Source: Branchiostoma floridae (taxonomy: Eukaryota > Chordata > Leptocardii > Amphioxiformes > Branchiostomatidae). Taken from it: 64,000 nt of DNA. Under the pieces are notes generated by a model that was not told the origin of the DNA, made no database searches, and was given only the letters and a program-made list of their open reading frames with translations. Below, piece by piece: positions 13,801 through 24,650 of this stretch (positions within the stretch are counted from its first letter, which is position 1; every line of letters starts with the position of its first letter). The translations under genes and the position numbers were made by a program. The stretch spans positions 17,649,154 to 17,713,153 of the forward strand of contig NC_049980.1 in NCBI RefSeq assembly GCF_000003815.2, in the 5' to 3' direction.

Positions 13801-16800
13801 TGGATGTGATTCTGACTAACGTTCCTGAAAAATGTTCCAAAGTTGAAAAAGTATTATCTGATTTTCCTACTGATCACACTATTCTACAGTTTGACCTGAA
13901 TTTTCGTACGGTATTCCGTCAATCAAACATGAAAAGACATGTCTACCAGTATAAAAAATGCAACTTTGATAACCTACGACAAAGTCTCAGAGACACTCTC
14001 GGTTCTCAAGGCTTTGTAGAATCTGATAGCATTGATGACTGTTGGGATACGTGGTTACAATGTTTGTGTGGCTTGGTTGAAAACCATGTACCAAAAGCTA
14101 AAATAAAAAATTCTTATTCCATGCCATGGTGTGATGGTGATGTCTACCATCTTAGAAATAAGAAGTTGACTGCATGGCGAAGGGCAAAGAAAACTAATCG
14201 CCCAGCCCACTGGCATAAGTTCAGGAAACTTAGAAATGGTCTACAAAAACTTATTCATTACAAGTACAAACTGTTCCTTGAGAACTTGGGATCCTTGGTC
14301 AATAATAATCCTAAGAAATTTTGGACTTTCTTTAAAAATAAAACAAAATCACATTGCTTGCCACAAATTCTGAAATACAAACATTATCAAGGAACGACAC
14401 CTACTGATAAAGCAAATCTGTTTAACAAGTTCTTCTTCTCTGTTTTTACTACCCCTGTAGTAAATCAGCCTCTCCCTGAGATCAGTGCTTGGAGACATCC
14501 CTTCCTCGGCAACATTGACTTTACAATCAAGGAAGTTCTAGATGTCTTGCTTACCTTAGATTGTACAAAAGCTATTGGCCCTGACTCTATATCCCCAGTG
14601 ATCCTACGCGAGGGTGCACACGTATTAGCTCCTCAACTTACTGCCATCTTCAACAAAAGTATTCAATCGGGCATAGTTCCAGCTAAATGGAAAGAAGCCA
14701 ACGTCTGTCCCGTCTTTAAGAAAGGCAGTAAAGACTCTGTTGAAAACTATCGACCCATTTCCTTACTCAGTGTAGTAAGTAAGGTTATGGAACGTTGCAT
14801 TTTTAACCGTATTTTCCCTCACCTTCAAGACCAAATTCACCCACTACAACATGGCTTTATTAAAGGAAAATCTACTACTACCCAACTATTGGAAACCTTT
14901 CAAACCGTCGGGACAACTTTGGATCACAGTGGCCAGATAGATATAATTTACCTCGACTTTTCCAAAGCTTTTGACAGCATTCCACATCACCTTCTTGTAC
15001 ACAAACTTAAGACATTTGGATTCCACTCGAATCTCCTAAATTGGTTCTCTGATTATCTGTCTAATAGAAGACAACGAGTAGTCATTGAAGGAGTTTCTTC
15101 AGACTGGCTTCCTGTAATATCCGGAGTCCCACAAGGTTCCATTTTGGGACCTCTACTTTTTTTACTTTATATTAATGACCTGCCCTCTACTATAGAATGT
15201 CCCATGGCCCTTTATGCTGATGACTCAAAATGTTACAAGCAAATATCATCACCAGCTGATTGTATTTCCCTTCAGCATGATATTGACAACATGGTCGAAT
15301 GGAGTGTCACATGGATGATGAAATTTAATACCTCTAAATGTAACGTGCTCACTATCTGTAGGTCTAAAACACCAGTGCTCTATGACTACGAAATTGAGGG
15401 ACAAGTGCTCTCATCAGTTACGGAATTTAATGACCTAGGTGTAACTATGTCCAACTGCCTATCTTTTAAGAGTCATATAAAAAACATCACAGCTAGTGCC
15501 AACTCGACCCTCGGCTTTATTAAGAGATCTGTTGGTTACCATGCCCCTGCAAATGTTAAGAAAATCCTATATATTACACTAGTTAGGCCCAAACTCGAAT
15601 ATTGCTCGTTGATATGGTCCCCCCACACTCATAACTTAATTACTTCCCTTGAAAAAGTCCAGAGACGTGCTACAAAATACATTCTCAACAACCATACAAC
15701 TGATTACAGGGATAGATTGATCTACTGCCAACTCTTACCTCTATCTTACCGCAGAGAATTATTAGACTTATCCTTCCTATTTAAATGTTTCTTGGGACAA
15801 TACGGTATCGACATTCATCAATATATAAGTTTTCCACTCACATCCCTAAGATCCAACTCACAAGCCAAGCTCCAGCCCCAAAAATGTCTCACCACTACGT
15901 TTAAAAACTATTTCTTCCAAAGAATCGTTCACATCTGGAACGCTTTACCCCTCAACATTAGAACTCTAAAACTTTCCCCAGTTGTTACAATTAATACCTT
16001 TAAGAAAGCAATCCTAGCTTACTATCTCTCTCTTACCAACGACAGATTTAACTCCAACGATGTATGTACTTGGGTCACCCACTGTCAGTGTCCCAGTTGT
16101 ACACCTTTCTAGATATTTCATATTTCATCTTACCATTATTTCTATGATTTATTTCTTTATATTTGTTATCATTGTATATTTGCTTTTATTGTCGTTGACA
16201 CAATCATTATTATTTGATTGTACAATTGTTATTATTTGTTATCATTATGATTATTTTTCTATTATTGTATAATTTAGTTGCACGGGAGGCAACTAGTAAA
16301 GGTTGTTGCCTGTTTTTGCCTCCCTACCATTTTGTAAACACATATGGTGAAGTCCAAATAAATTGATCAAGCCAAAGAATATGACAGGGATATGCCTTTT
16401 CATGCCAATGGTTTATGGTGGGCCAGGGAGGAATTAGCTGAAGTTTGAACATTATATCACTGTCGCCGGTGATGAACGTATATCATTCAGATCGTGCTAC
16501 TTTTCTGGTGCTCTTTCTCTATTACCATACTCTCTTAATCCTGGACCCTTAGAAAACCCTATTAGATTGAAATCACTTGAAGTTGATAAACCCACGAGGA
16601 CTGTATGCACAAGAACGCCTATTTCAGCTTTCATGACTAGTTATGGCATATACTTGATGCTATTGTAATATGTTTCTTTCGTAAATGCCAATTATCATGA
16701 CACTGTGAGTTTTAAAAAAACTTTACTTTGGTAAAGTTTTTCTACAAGAATCATTCGGAAGTAGATTAAGATGAGATTTTGTATAAATCAAATGTATAGT

Positions 16801-19431
16801 AATGTAATAGCTCAAATGTATTTATATGTATAGTAATTACCAAGCCGTACGGAAAGATCTGTTTTATTACCCTCTTGGGTTAACATCGCCTCATCAGTTT
16901 ACTGATGAAATCCGCTCATAAATAAAGACTGTACTTCTTGTTATGTCCCAAGCCAAGTGTTCCTCTGTTTACCTATTGAAATTGAAACTGTAATATTACC
17001 CAATTCGATCAGAATTAAATGACCTTATATGAGGGTCTCTAAAACATCCCATGGGTTGAACACCATTTTACATGTAAGGTTGAGTTTCCTAGGAATATCC
17101 AAGCCCTTATCATGATTGCCAATCAGGTGGGTACGCGAATGTCACATGATCATGTAATGTCAGTAGACCTCCCTGCTTAGCGTGTTTTCAGAAGAGTCTT
17201 GAGAAGTGCAAGATACAGTCACCTGTCTTCCATCAAAAGATTAAGGCATCCAAACGGAAATTCAAAGGCTTTTAACTTTCTCGCAGTTTGTTTCCCTTGG
17301 CTATTATGAAAACGTGTGACAGCTCGTAAATTACCAACCTGACATGGTGATCTCACTGGGGCCCATCATTCTTCTCCAGTGATCGTGCTTTTCATCTGAA
17401 ATTGAATCATTGCCTCTTTAACTCTTATCGGAAAGTATACATTCATGGCATGTTTCTATGCAAAAACGGGATAAACTGCTGAACATTATTATATAATATT
17501 GTACATAAAATTCTCAATACAAACGTTATGGAAGCAAGTGGATAAGCTTTGTGAGTTGCTTGAGTAATTTCTGTATTGAGCATCTCTTTGCCTTCATTGA
17601 AGCACATCAAAGTGGTGCGATTGTTATCAAAGCAGGACCGACTCATTGATGGTGCACTTCCTTTGGTAGGACTCGACAGACTGGCTCACGCGGCTTTCAG
17701 ACAACAGTCCTCCTCCGCTCAACCTGAAGGACCTGGTGGTGGGGAAGGTGAGCCTGCTATGGTGGTCTGGATACTTAGCTACATCATACTCTCTTCTTAT
17801 CTAAGACGTAGTGAAGGCAACAAACCACCATTGCTAAGCTGCTCAATTAGTACCAGTGCGGCTGATTGACGGTGTTGCATAATACGCGAGGTTGACAGCG
17901 CTATAAAGTGCCCTAGTCTAGTTGCTCACAGACATCACCAGGCAATATGATGCTAACGGAAATGAGTTGAAGAAAATATCACCTCAAATGGCTTTTCATT
18001 GCGGCAGAAACACAAGTACATGTACCTTATTCCTTAATGACTTCATGTAGACTAAACCTTTGTCGCCACTAACTTTTAACGTTCGCTTTGCTTGCCTGTT
18101 TGATGTACTTGCCAGTCACGAAGGTTCTGGAATACCCCGATGGGCTCCAACAACAAGGGACAGCCGATGGCCCTCAACCTGCAGACTAACTCCGGCAGAC
18201 TGCCGCTGGGCGACTTGATGAAGGTTGGGAATAAGTTTCCAACGTTTAAAAAACATTTCGTGATAGCAGTATGGTCTGGGGTGGACTCCGGTAATTTGCA
18301 GTTAGCCGCTAAGAGTCGCGATTAATTAGAACTTCTAGCATGCTCTGAGCTATGATATATGCTGGTGTGCGGTACGACATGACACTATAACTTCAGTACT
18401 GGCATGATTTGATATATCCGTCATTAGTACTGTGGCTTGCAATTGATTCTAGCCCAACTGAACACAAGACTGTATTTTTTCAGTAATGCTCCTCACCGTA
18501 CAGTCAATCAATACATTATGCTCTGGGGAAATAGCAGTTGACTGTATCATTAAAGTTATTGTCATAGTTAGTTATTGATTCCTACATTGATATTCAGCTA
18601 TTGTTACTCCCATAATGATTAAGAACAACTCAAAAACTCAACTCTTTTATAGATATGGGTAGAAGACTAGGCCGATTATTCCTCACCTTTTGCTGCTCGA
18701 GGAAGCAGGAATTGTTATAATGTTTCTTCCACCTCCCACCTCCAGTCAAAAGGACCCATGGGCCCGCTGACATGGCTGACTGGTGGCAGTTCCAGGCCGA
18801 TGCCCGTGGGGAAGCTATTAAAGGTTTGGACGTTTGTCTTAATCGTCTGCCATTAAAGAGTTTATGGTTTGACGTGAGTCCAAGACTCTGACTACAGCTA
18901 TTATGGAAAGACGTATTGATGGACCCCGTGTGATTTCTATCGGTGTTTTAGATCATTTGGTGTCACAGGTATTAATGTAGAGCTCAATGACTACAACGCA
19001 CACTGCTGCAAATTGCACAAGGAAACTGCATTTGTGGAAGAACTTCAGTTATGAACAGTGGAAAGTTATAAGAGAAACGTTTCCATGAGTATTGCAAAAA
19101 ATCAATTTGAGTGCAACTAATTTTCGATTTTCCATTTTATACATTTTGGCGTACATGTAGGTATGATATGGCATCACGGGTCAGGAACATATCCCATAGT
19201 TCTCAATTCGTCTTTAGAGCCAAAGTGTTAACTACATTTTGAAGACAAAAACGTACATTAACAGCAGGAGGGGGATATAAAACAGGGAAATAATGATGCC
19301 AAAGGTCACATGTGTGCTTTCAGAAATACGCTACGCCAGTCGCACTGTCTGCGGGTTCCTTCGGTAATGGGGAGGCGGTTTTGACAGTATCAGTCAGTAC
19401 AGATCAACTGAAGGTGACCAATTTAGGTTAG
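1306..19431 (+). CDS. Unknown small secreted protein, six phase-0 exons (candidate gene)
   Basis: I do not recognise the family. The proposed exons are 1306-1368, 10571-10696, 17670-17747, 18116-18223, 18746-18823 and 19324-19431. Each internal exon is a multiple of three (126, 78, 108, 78 nt), follows a pyrimidine-AG acceptor and ends in phase 0 before GT. The frame is stop-free and GC-rich at third positions, especially at 18116-18223. The product is about 186 residues. Residues 1-24 form a clear signal peptide: a hydrophobic core ILLLTLVCSVMFI, then STSHG with likely cleavage before LYHFRPEDRR. An acidic segment follows (SDEIPAYDGLSDWDE), then segments ending LVVGK, LGDLMK, VGKLLK and STDQLK at exon ends. 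The dibasic RR in SRRFWNTP and the KK at an exon junction could be prohormone sites. Odd points: a GTTNGG donor on two exons and very long introns 1 and 2. An in-frame ATG at 1120 would add 62 residues and make a type II anchor instead. An alternative last exon at 20119-20169 encodes a Cys-rich tail. Some exons may be missing. Confidence 0.45.
4435..4461 (+). other. Possible 27-nt optional exon of the unknown secreted-protein gene
   Basis: A strong acceptor (GTCTTTTTTCAG) precedes GAG TTG GAA GAC, an in-phase nine-codon segment (ELEDASVIS) ending before GTGAAA. It would fit phase 0 between the exons ending at 1368 and starting at 10571. The donor is weak, and a chance match is quite possible. 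Confidence 0.15.
8502..8625. mobile_element. Short hairpin (MITE-like) element
   Basis: An imperfect inverted repeat of about 43 bp (roughly 8502-8544 against 8583-8625) has arms reading CTAGAAGGCTATGT and CCGGTGC, then ACATGTATATCT. The arms flank a loop of about 40 bp containing TGATATATCATATG, and that string recurs just outside at 8644-8658. The structure fits a small non-autonomous foldback element. No target-site duplication is obvious. Confidence 0.5.
10769..10843. repeat. (CA)n microsatellite
   Basis: About 75 bp of CA dinucleotides are interrupted by one AAAC. It lies just downstream of the exon ending at 10696, followed by a short GTGCGTGCG tract near 10859-10872. Confidence 0.95.
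10844..13351. other. Non-coding stretch between exon 2 of the unknown gene and the LINE
   Basis: I see no supported gene. A 60-codon - strand ORF at 11828-11646 has a somewhat protein-like composition (LKPEELFTRLYE) but no recognised domain; it may be a decayed repeat-derived or pseudogene fragment. A + strand ORF at 13042-13338 ends just before the LINE and is not part of it. Confidence 0.4.
13352..13360. repeat. LINE target-site duplication, 5' copy (ATTGATCAA)
   Basis: ATTGATCAA occurs exactly where the retrotransposon reading frame begins and again at 16362-16370 just past its 3' UTR. A nine-base match at both boundaries is a typical LINE target-site duplication. Confidence 0.7.
13361..16112 (+). 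CDS. LINE ORF2: endonuclease (partial) and reverse transcriptase
   Basis: This encodes the polyprotein that nicks target DNA and copies element RNA in place. Numbering codons from 13353, the frame runs 919 codons without a stop. The truncated apurinic/apyrimidinic-type endonuclease starts at KDDELLPKRY; it retains GGGILLAV near residue 28, the GDLNLPNIDW catalytic strand at 104-113 and the TDH motif at 173-175. The RT domain follows: NYRPISLLSV, then DFSKAFDSIPH, SGVPQGSILGPLLFLLYIND and the catalytic YADD at 621-624. A thumb and C-terminal region follow, ending in a short Cys-containing tail (CQCPSCTPF). No start codon belongs to the element here because its 5' end is lost. An intact ORF2 in this group usually has a complete endonuclease and often an ORF1, both absent. 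Confidence 0.92.
16113..16361 (+). other. LINE 3' UTR
   Basis: This AT-rich tract follows the ORF2 stop and runs to the 3' target-site duplication. It contains a short inverted motif (GGAGGCAACTAG / GGTTGTTGCCTG / TTTGCCTCC) around 16283-16325 that could form the terminal stem-loop recognised by the reverse transcriptase. Confidence 0.6.
16362..16370. repeat. LINE target-site duplication, 3' copy (ATTGATCAA)
   Basis: This matches 13352-13360 exactly and marks the 3' end of the retrotransposon. Confidence 0.7.
16716..16741. repeat. Perfect 11-bp inverted repeat
   Basis: AAAAACTTTAC and GTAAAGTTTTT flank a 4-base spacer (TTTG). No flanking element was recognised. It may be an isolated foldback or chance in AT-rich DNA. 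The rest of 16371-17669 shows no gene. Confidence 0.5.
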
Positions 19432-19503
19432 CGAAAGGCACGCAGATCCCTCGTGTGTAGTTACAAAGCAATATTTCATTCATTGACATCTCATGTTGTC
19501 TTT

Positions 19504-19601
19504 GGAGTTACGGAACACATGTGTTTGAACAAAGCAGGAGGAGTCCAAACTTTTGGAACTGCCTCCCCTGCTGTGTCTGAATGTAAATGTTCCGTAACTC
19601 C
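19504..19601. mobile_element. Small foldback element with 14-bp perfect arms
   Basis: GGAGTTACGGAACA at 19504-19517 is the exact reverse complement of TGTTCCGTAACTCC at 19588-19601. Imperfect pairing continues inward (CAGGAGGAG against CTCCCCTG). The overlapping ORFs on both strands here result from this symmetry, not coding. It fits a MITE-like sequence just past the last candidate exon at 19431. Confidence 0.5.
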
Positions 19602-21833
19602 TGACCTAAGTTCACATCCGAAGTCATTATTAATAAAATACGGAAACGAGTGCTGCCTACTTCAAGCAGTTCACCACAAAGTTTGGACAGAATTAGGTTA
19701 CTTCTACAGCCCCATGTGTAGCATTTTGTCCCAGGAGCCCAATTTGCACCTACCTTCGGTTCGTGCATAGTAGCCTGAAAACTTTCTCTTACACAGTATG
19801 CTATGAAGGATTAAGTTTTGTTAAACTACAATCGTGAAATTGGCCTTGAAAAACAATGTATCTGAACCTATACCCCTATCATGATGGTACATGAGTTTGT
19901 GACTTTAGAGATGTACAGTCATCACCTATATTGTAAATAGGACATAGTAAAAGAAAGTCTGTGACAAGTTCAAGACTTTCTAAGCTTTTTCGTGATTCAA
20001 AATCAGGCTGTATGGCACGAAAAGGAATATAAGCTATGAGTATTTGGGTAACGCTGTTTCTCAGACAGTGAAGCAGTGGGCTGTGTATTTGTATTGTAAA
20101 TACTACTCATCTAATCAGGCCAAAGATTCTGATTGCCATGGACAATGTCTGTGTCCACCTTGCCGTTGACCTGTTTCTTGGATCGGCTGCCACGCCGAGT
20201 GCTATCTTTCAGTTCTTGTTTCAACATTTGTCACACTACCGTCGTTACTACGTCAACTACCGAAAAACGTTGACATGATCTTGTTAAGTACCAGGTAAAG
20301 AGTAACATTGCTGCATCTAATTCGTTCACCTAGGGATTCAAATGAGACCATCTGACCGATCGAAAGTGCAACTAAGCAGCCCACCAACCACAGATTGCCT
20401 TGCATCGCAGGAGACTCTACATGCCGTAGATGTAATGTTACACCAGACTGGAGGACCCGCAACAGACCATTTAAACTACTTCCTAATATAGACTCATTCG
20501 AAAGTAACACCTCTTGTGATCATAGATATCGCGTTTATAGCAGTACGACAGAGTTGTAACCAAAAAGAATTTTGATTTAGGATACAGTTTGGTGAAGTTG
20601 AAACCATCAAAGATCAAACATCTCGACTTGTGTTTTAAAAACCACTACAGTTCTTTACATGTCGTCATTGCAAGGGTCAAAATCGTAAATTTAAAGAAAC
20701 CGCACTTGTAGTATTAATCGTGTTGTCGTTTTTCATTGAAAACTTGACGCATGACAAATTCAATCACATGGGCCTGAAATGAATACATATAAGAAAGAAT
20801 AACATTTGCGACGTCTCAACGTAACTTCCTTGGGGGCGTAATAAAGCCATTTAAACATAGTCAGACATGTTTGATTAAAGGTGATTGTGCATCACACAAC
20901 ATCAGAAAAAATGTATTCTCGTACATATTTCTGATGTTTTTTGCCTATTGAATAGATTAAAGCACAGGTAATGGTATATGCGGGGGGAAGAATGATCATA
21001 TCATCTTGTGGTTCGTATTTGTGATGATTCCCAAGAGTCCCAACTGTACGACGATTTTGACATTCTAAATGAGACATTTCCTAAAAAAAACACAGTAGCC
21101 ATGGGACTTTTGATGAATCAAGACTGAAACCAGTACTACTACTGTGCTTGAGCAAAGGCACTACCAGTCTATAGGTTTGGTATCCACATAAATGAATATG
21201 AGTTCTGTAGATCGTAATGTGTCGAAGATTTGTTCAAAGACAGATTTATATTGATTATTAGCCGGAAACATACCAACTTGAAGTTAGAGTACATCAGCGT
21301 GAAAAAGATGGCACAGTGCGATTGTAAATGTAACTATAGAATGTATATGACACGATATGATGCAAAATAAAGAAGATATAAATGAAGGAGAGCGGAGATC
21401 TAGCCGTCCATTTTGGGATGATATGCTGGAAATCTCATACCGGACATTGTGTTAAGATGCTTTTCAGACTTTCCTCGTGTGTTTACATGTCTTATACATG
21501 TAGGTAGTAGGATTCGGTGCTTGGTGGGTCATGTGACTGCATAACACATATGTACAACTCAATAACACAATAAAGCATTGCCGAACATCTACGTAAAGGC
21601 TTCCTTTTCGTTATTATAATCTAAAAGTTGGGATTTCATATTCTAATCGTATCAGTAACAGCAGCACTGACATATACATGACATTACAGAACTATCAACA
21701 TCTATTGAAAGAACAGCTATGTGCAGTTTCCACGTGCTTTACCAAAAGGGCTACAAAAATTAAAGCAGCGTTACGGTGACACCGATGCAGGAGCGCACCC
21801 AATGTATTTGAAACTAGAGTTCGGGGACCTCAT

Positions 21834-22740
21834 ACCTCCATGAAATATTTATTACTTTTTTGTGGATGGTATGTATGTTTATGGTCGGTTGTATTTGAGA
21901 GTAATGGTTATATAATATAAATGTTATGGGAAAGTAGTGGTGTATTTATTTAATGACACAGAGGATGTCCATCTGATTAGTAATTATCAAAATGTGACAC
22001 TTAATTGTGTAATGTGCGTTTAAGAGGTCGACGGCATATGGTAGCGTGGTGTTCCTTAAGCTTGATGTTTGGCATTTAAAATGTCTGAGGTTTTCAGCAT
22101 TATTGAGGTTCGACTATGTGCCTCAGAGCTGTGTGGTGGGAGGAAGTTGGGAAACTCAGAAAGAAGAAGGGATGTGGCCAACTTTAGTCAGATGGTGATT
22201 TGATTTTCCACCAATATGTCATAACATCAACTGTTCACACGGTACAAAAACGAGATGCACACTTTCCTCTGACAGCCCTACACCAACTGTAAGATGAATA
22301 CTTGGCGCCAACCCCGTCTGCTAAAAAACAAGTACCATTGGCTACGAAAGAGACAACTAACAACTGTCCCTTATCGTAACAAAATCAGAACATCTGTGTC
22401 GCCCATAAAACTTCTGACACCCAACCCAGATGAGAGGACCTAATGGCATTTTAAACAGCTGTCACTTCACCATCTGCTTGGAGCTAAGCCCATTAACAAA
22501 CACATAAAGCACGATGCCTGTACCAATATATCTCAAATATAGGGGTGATTTCTGATATTATTACATCGATTATAACGACAGATACGGCTCCCGAAATCTC
22601 ATCGATTCGAGCTTTCATCACACCCCACCAACACAACAAGTATGAAACCAATCCATCCAGCCGTTCTTGAGTAATTATCTACACAGACAGAGACACATAA
22701 CAGAAAATATAACCTCCATTCCATGACATTTCATGGAGGT
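21834..22740. mobile_element. Possible roughly 0.9-kb non-autonomous element with ACCTCCATGAAAT ends
   Basis: ACCTCCATGAAAT at 21834-21846 is the exact reverse complement of ATTTCATGGAGGT at 22728-22740. The right part (from about 22600, CAGCCGTTCTTGAGTAATTA, then a CAGACAGAGACA tract and the CATGGAGGT end) resembles the tails of the repeats at 39415-39520 and 59518-59880. The right end can also pair locally with ACCTCCAT at 22712-22719, so the left boundary is uncertain. Confidence 0.35.
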
Positions 22741-23146
22741 AACTAATTGAATTCTAATTCACTGTTGAGTAGCCTTCGGTATGTTATAAAGGCTTGCGTT
22801 ATGGTCGCTTCCGTGGATACAACTGCAAACAAGTTCCTGTACGTTCGAACGGGTGGCTATATTCTAAAAATGCTTTGGTGTTAAAAAAATACACCTGTCG
22901 TCAATAGATGTGCAGTTACAACGAAAACATAACAAGCCGCACTTGCAGGTCATTCATGCTGTTGATACGCCAAATGATAGTTACTCAGCCAACTGGATAT
23001 GATTTTGGAAATCCTTTGCTTGAGTAACTATTATATGGCGTATCTTATCACCTTTCATTGACGCATGTGGCTGATAATTTTGCTTCGCGTCATCTTTCTT
23101 TCCTAATTAGTTGTGAGTGATATTGTAAAGGGGAAATGTTGTCGAT

Positions 23147-23290
23147 CTTCGTGGTAACCTCTTCACCGCGAACTCAACACTTCCTCTGTTACAGGAAAAC
23201 CCTGCATCACAGTTTCATCCGAGAACATTGAACCGAACACTCCATTTTCACCATACTGCGAAATGAAATCCCCGCGGAGCATTTCCCCTT
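23147..23290. repeat. Dispersed repeat (CGCGAACTC family)
   Basis: TTCACCGCGAACTCAACACTTCC and a later CATTTTCACCATACTGCGAAATGAAATCCCCGCG-type stretch match, imperfectly, the block at 29636-29762 and, in inverted orientation, 55900-56105. All share CACCGCGAAC / GAAC...CATTTTC / AAATCCCC modules. Confidence 0.45.
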
Positions 23291-24360
23291 TTACGGTACT
23301 TAATTCCCTATTACAAAGTTATAGCTTAGCATACAACAAATACAGAAAGTATCATCACAGGCAGAGATGTTCGGCCTGCTACTGTGCTTGTTAGGTATCT
23401 CATGACGCAGGGGATTTAAAACAAGAGCTTCTGAAAAAAGCTAGTCTTTCGCTTACTTATATTGTGTACGTAAAAATGTTTGGCATAGTTTGGTCAAGCG
23501 TGGGTGCCAAGTCTGCAACGTTGGCAGCTCTGGCACAGTTTGGTCAAGTGCTAGGTTATATAACTGTTTAGTAAGGTAGTCGTTCTCACAGAGTATATTT
23601 TACTTGAACTACATATAATAACACAACTGCATGAATGATGTTAACTTTATTCGGATTGTTTCGCTGTTAAGAACGGCTCTGTTACAGTACAACAGGGTTT
23701 TATGAAAGTGCACTGTAGTAATCAAATTTATCAGTAGATGTGTCCTGAATTTCTGCAAGAACAAACAAAGTATTGTCACCATAAACAACATAAAATATTA
23801 ACACATGGCATATACAGTAATGGAAATATTTTTTTTAATGGCAAGATCATGTGAAAGGTAGATATTTTAAACTAAAACAGGTCCGTGATATGTTTAATGG
23901 AACGTTTCGTTTCTTTTAGTAACGCAATTATGCTTTTACTTGACGGAGTCGTGACGTCACGCGTCAGACTCACTCCGTCGAGCTCGGTCAGAATCTTCCC
24001 TTTCGAAATTATAAATTAAATGTGGGTCATTCTATTTTCAACGCATCCGAGGGCTACTATTTTGCTGAAAGAAGTTTGTTACACGAAAATAGCCTGAAAT
24101 TTCTTAGAGTAAGAAATTTCCGAATACGCCCCCCTCCCACACCATGTCAGATGCGGCGCACGCATCTTACACAATTCTAGATTTTGTAGCGGTGATTTTC
24201 CATAAAACAAAGTAAATGACATGTCAAACTGTTCTCTGCAATGTCTGTTTTATTATAACCAAACAGCGAACATGTTAGTTTATAAATTGTATACAATCTT
24301 ACGAAGAAATCCTCACCGTTCACATCCGTCTCTGCAAATTCCTGCTTATAAGCCATGCAG

Positions 24361-24572
24361 AAACCAAGCAGCACATTCATGGTAGGCCGATACGTATGTC
24401 ATAACGTTACATGCCGTCGAATCTGCAGGGTAGAATATCTCGCTAGCACGATATGGCATGGACCGCAAACCAAGCAGCACATTCATGGTAGGCCGATACG
24501 TATGTCATAACGTTTAAATACCGTCGAATCTGCAGGGTAGAATATCTCGCTAGCACGGTATGGCATGGTCGA
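24361..24572. repeat. Two tandem copies of a 106-bp unit
   Basis: The unit beginning AAACCAAGCAGCACATTCAT occurs at 24361-24466 and again at 24467-24572 with only a few differences (CGTTACATGCC versus CGTTTAAATACC; GATATGG versus GGTATGG). It abuts a GGAC tetranucleotide tract. Read on the - strand it contains MTYVSAYHECAAWF, but flanking stops break the frame, so I do not call it coding. Confidence 0.8.
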
Positions 24573-24574
24573 CC

Positions 24575-24600
24575 CGGACGGACGGACGGACGGACGGACA
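24575..24600. repeat. (CGGA)n tetranucleotide tract
   Basis: About six uninterrupted CGGA units directly follow the 106-bp tandem duplication. Confidence 0.9.
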
Positions 24601-24624
24601 GAAATCTAATATCGGTCTGATTGC

Positions 24625-24650
24625 CTTTCGCCGCGGAAGCGCGGCGAAAG
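24625..24650. repeat. Perfect GC-rich hairpin, 11-bp stem
   Basis: CTTTCGCCGCG and CGCGGCGAAAG are separated by GAAG, giving a very stable stem with a GNRA-like GAAG loop. It lies 25 bp from the CGGA tract. No terminator-like role is expected in an animal genome; it may be the end of a small element. Confidence 0.6.

Larger units (their letters stand above)
13361..16361 (+). mobile_element. 5'-truncated non-LTR retrotransposon (CR1/L2/Jockey-like LINE)
   Basis: The element is bounded by a 9-bp ATTGATCAA duplication. It contains one long ORF (endonuclease then reverse transcriptase) and a roughly 250-bp AT-rich 3' UTR ending near CCAAATAA. The first third of the endonuclease is missing, the usual result of incomplete reverse transcription. 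It lies in sense orientation inside the presumed second intron of the unknown secreted-protein gene. The uninterrupted ORF and matching duplications suggest a fairly recent insertion. Clade assignment within the CR1/L2/Jockey group needs a phylogeny. Confidence 0.9.

Noticed and set aside
19453-19770. Overlapping long ORFs on both strands
   Set aside because: They result from the foldback element at 19504-19601; AT/GC composition is not coding-like.
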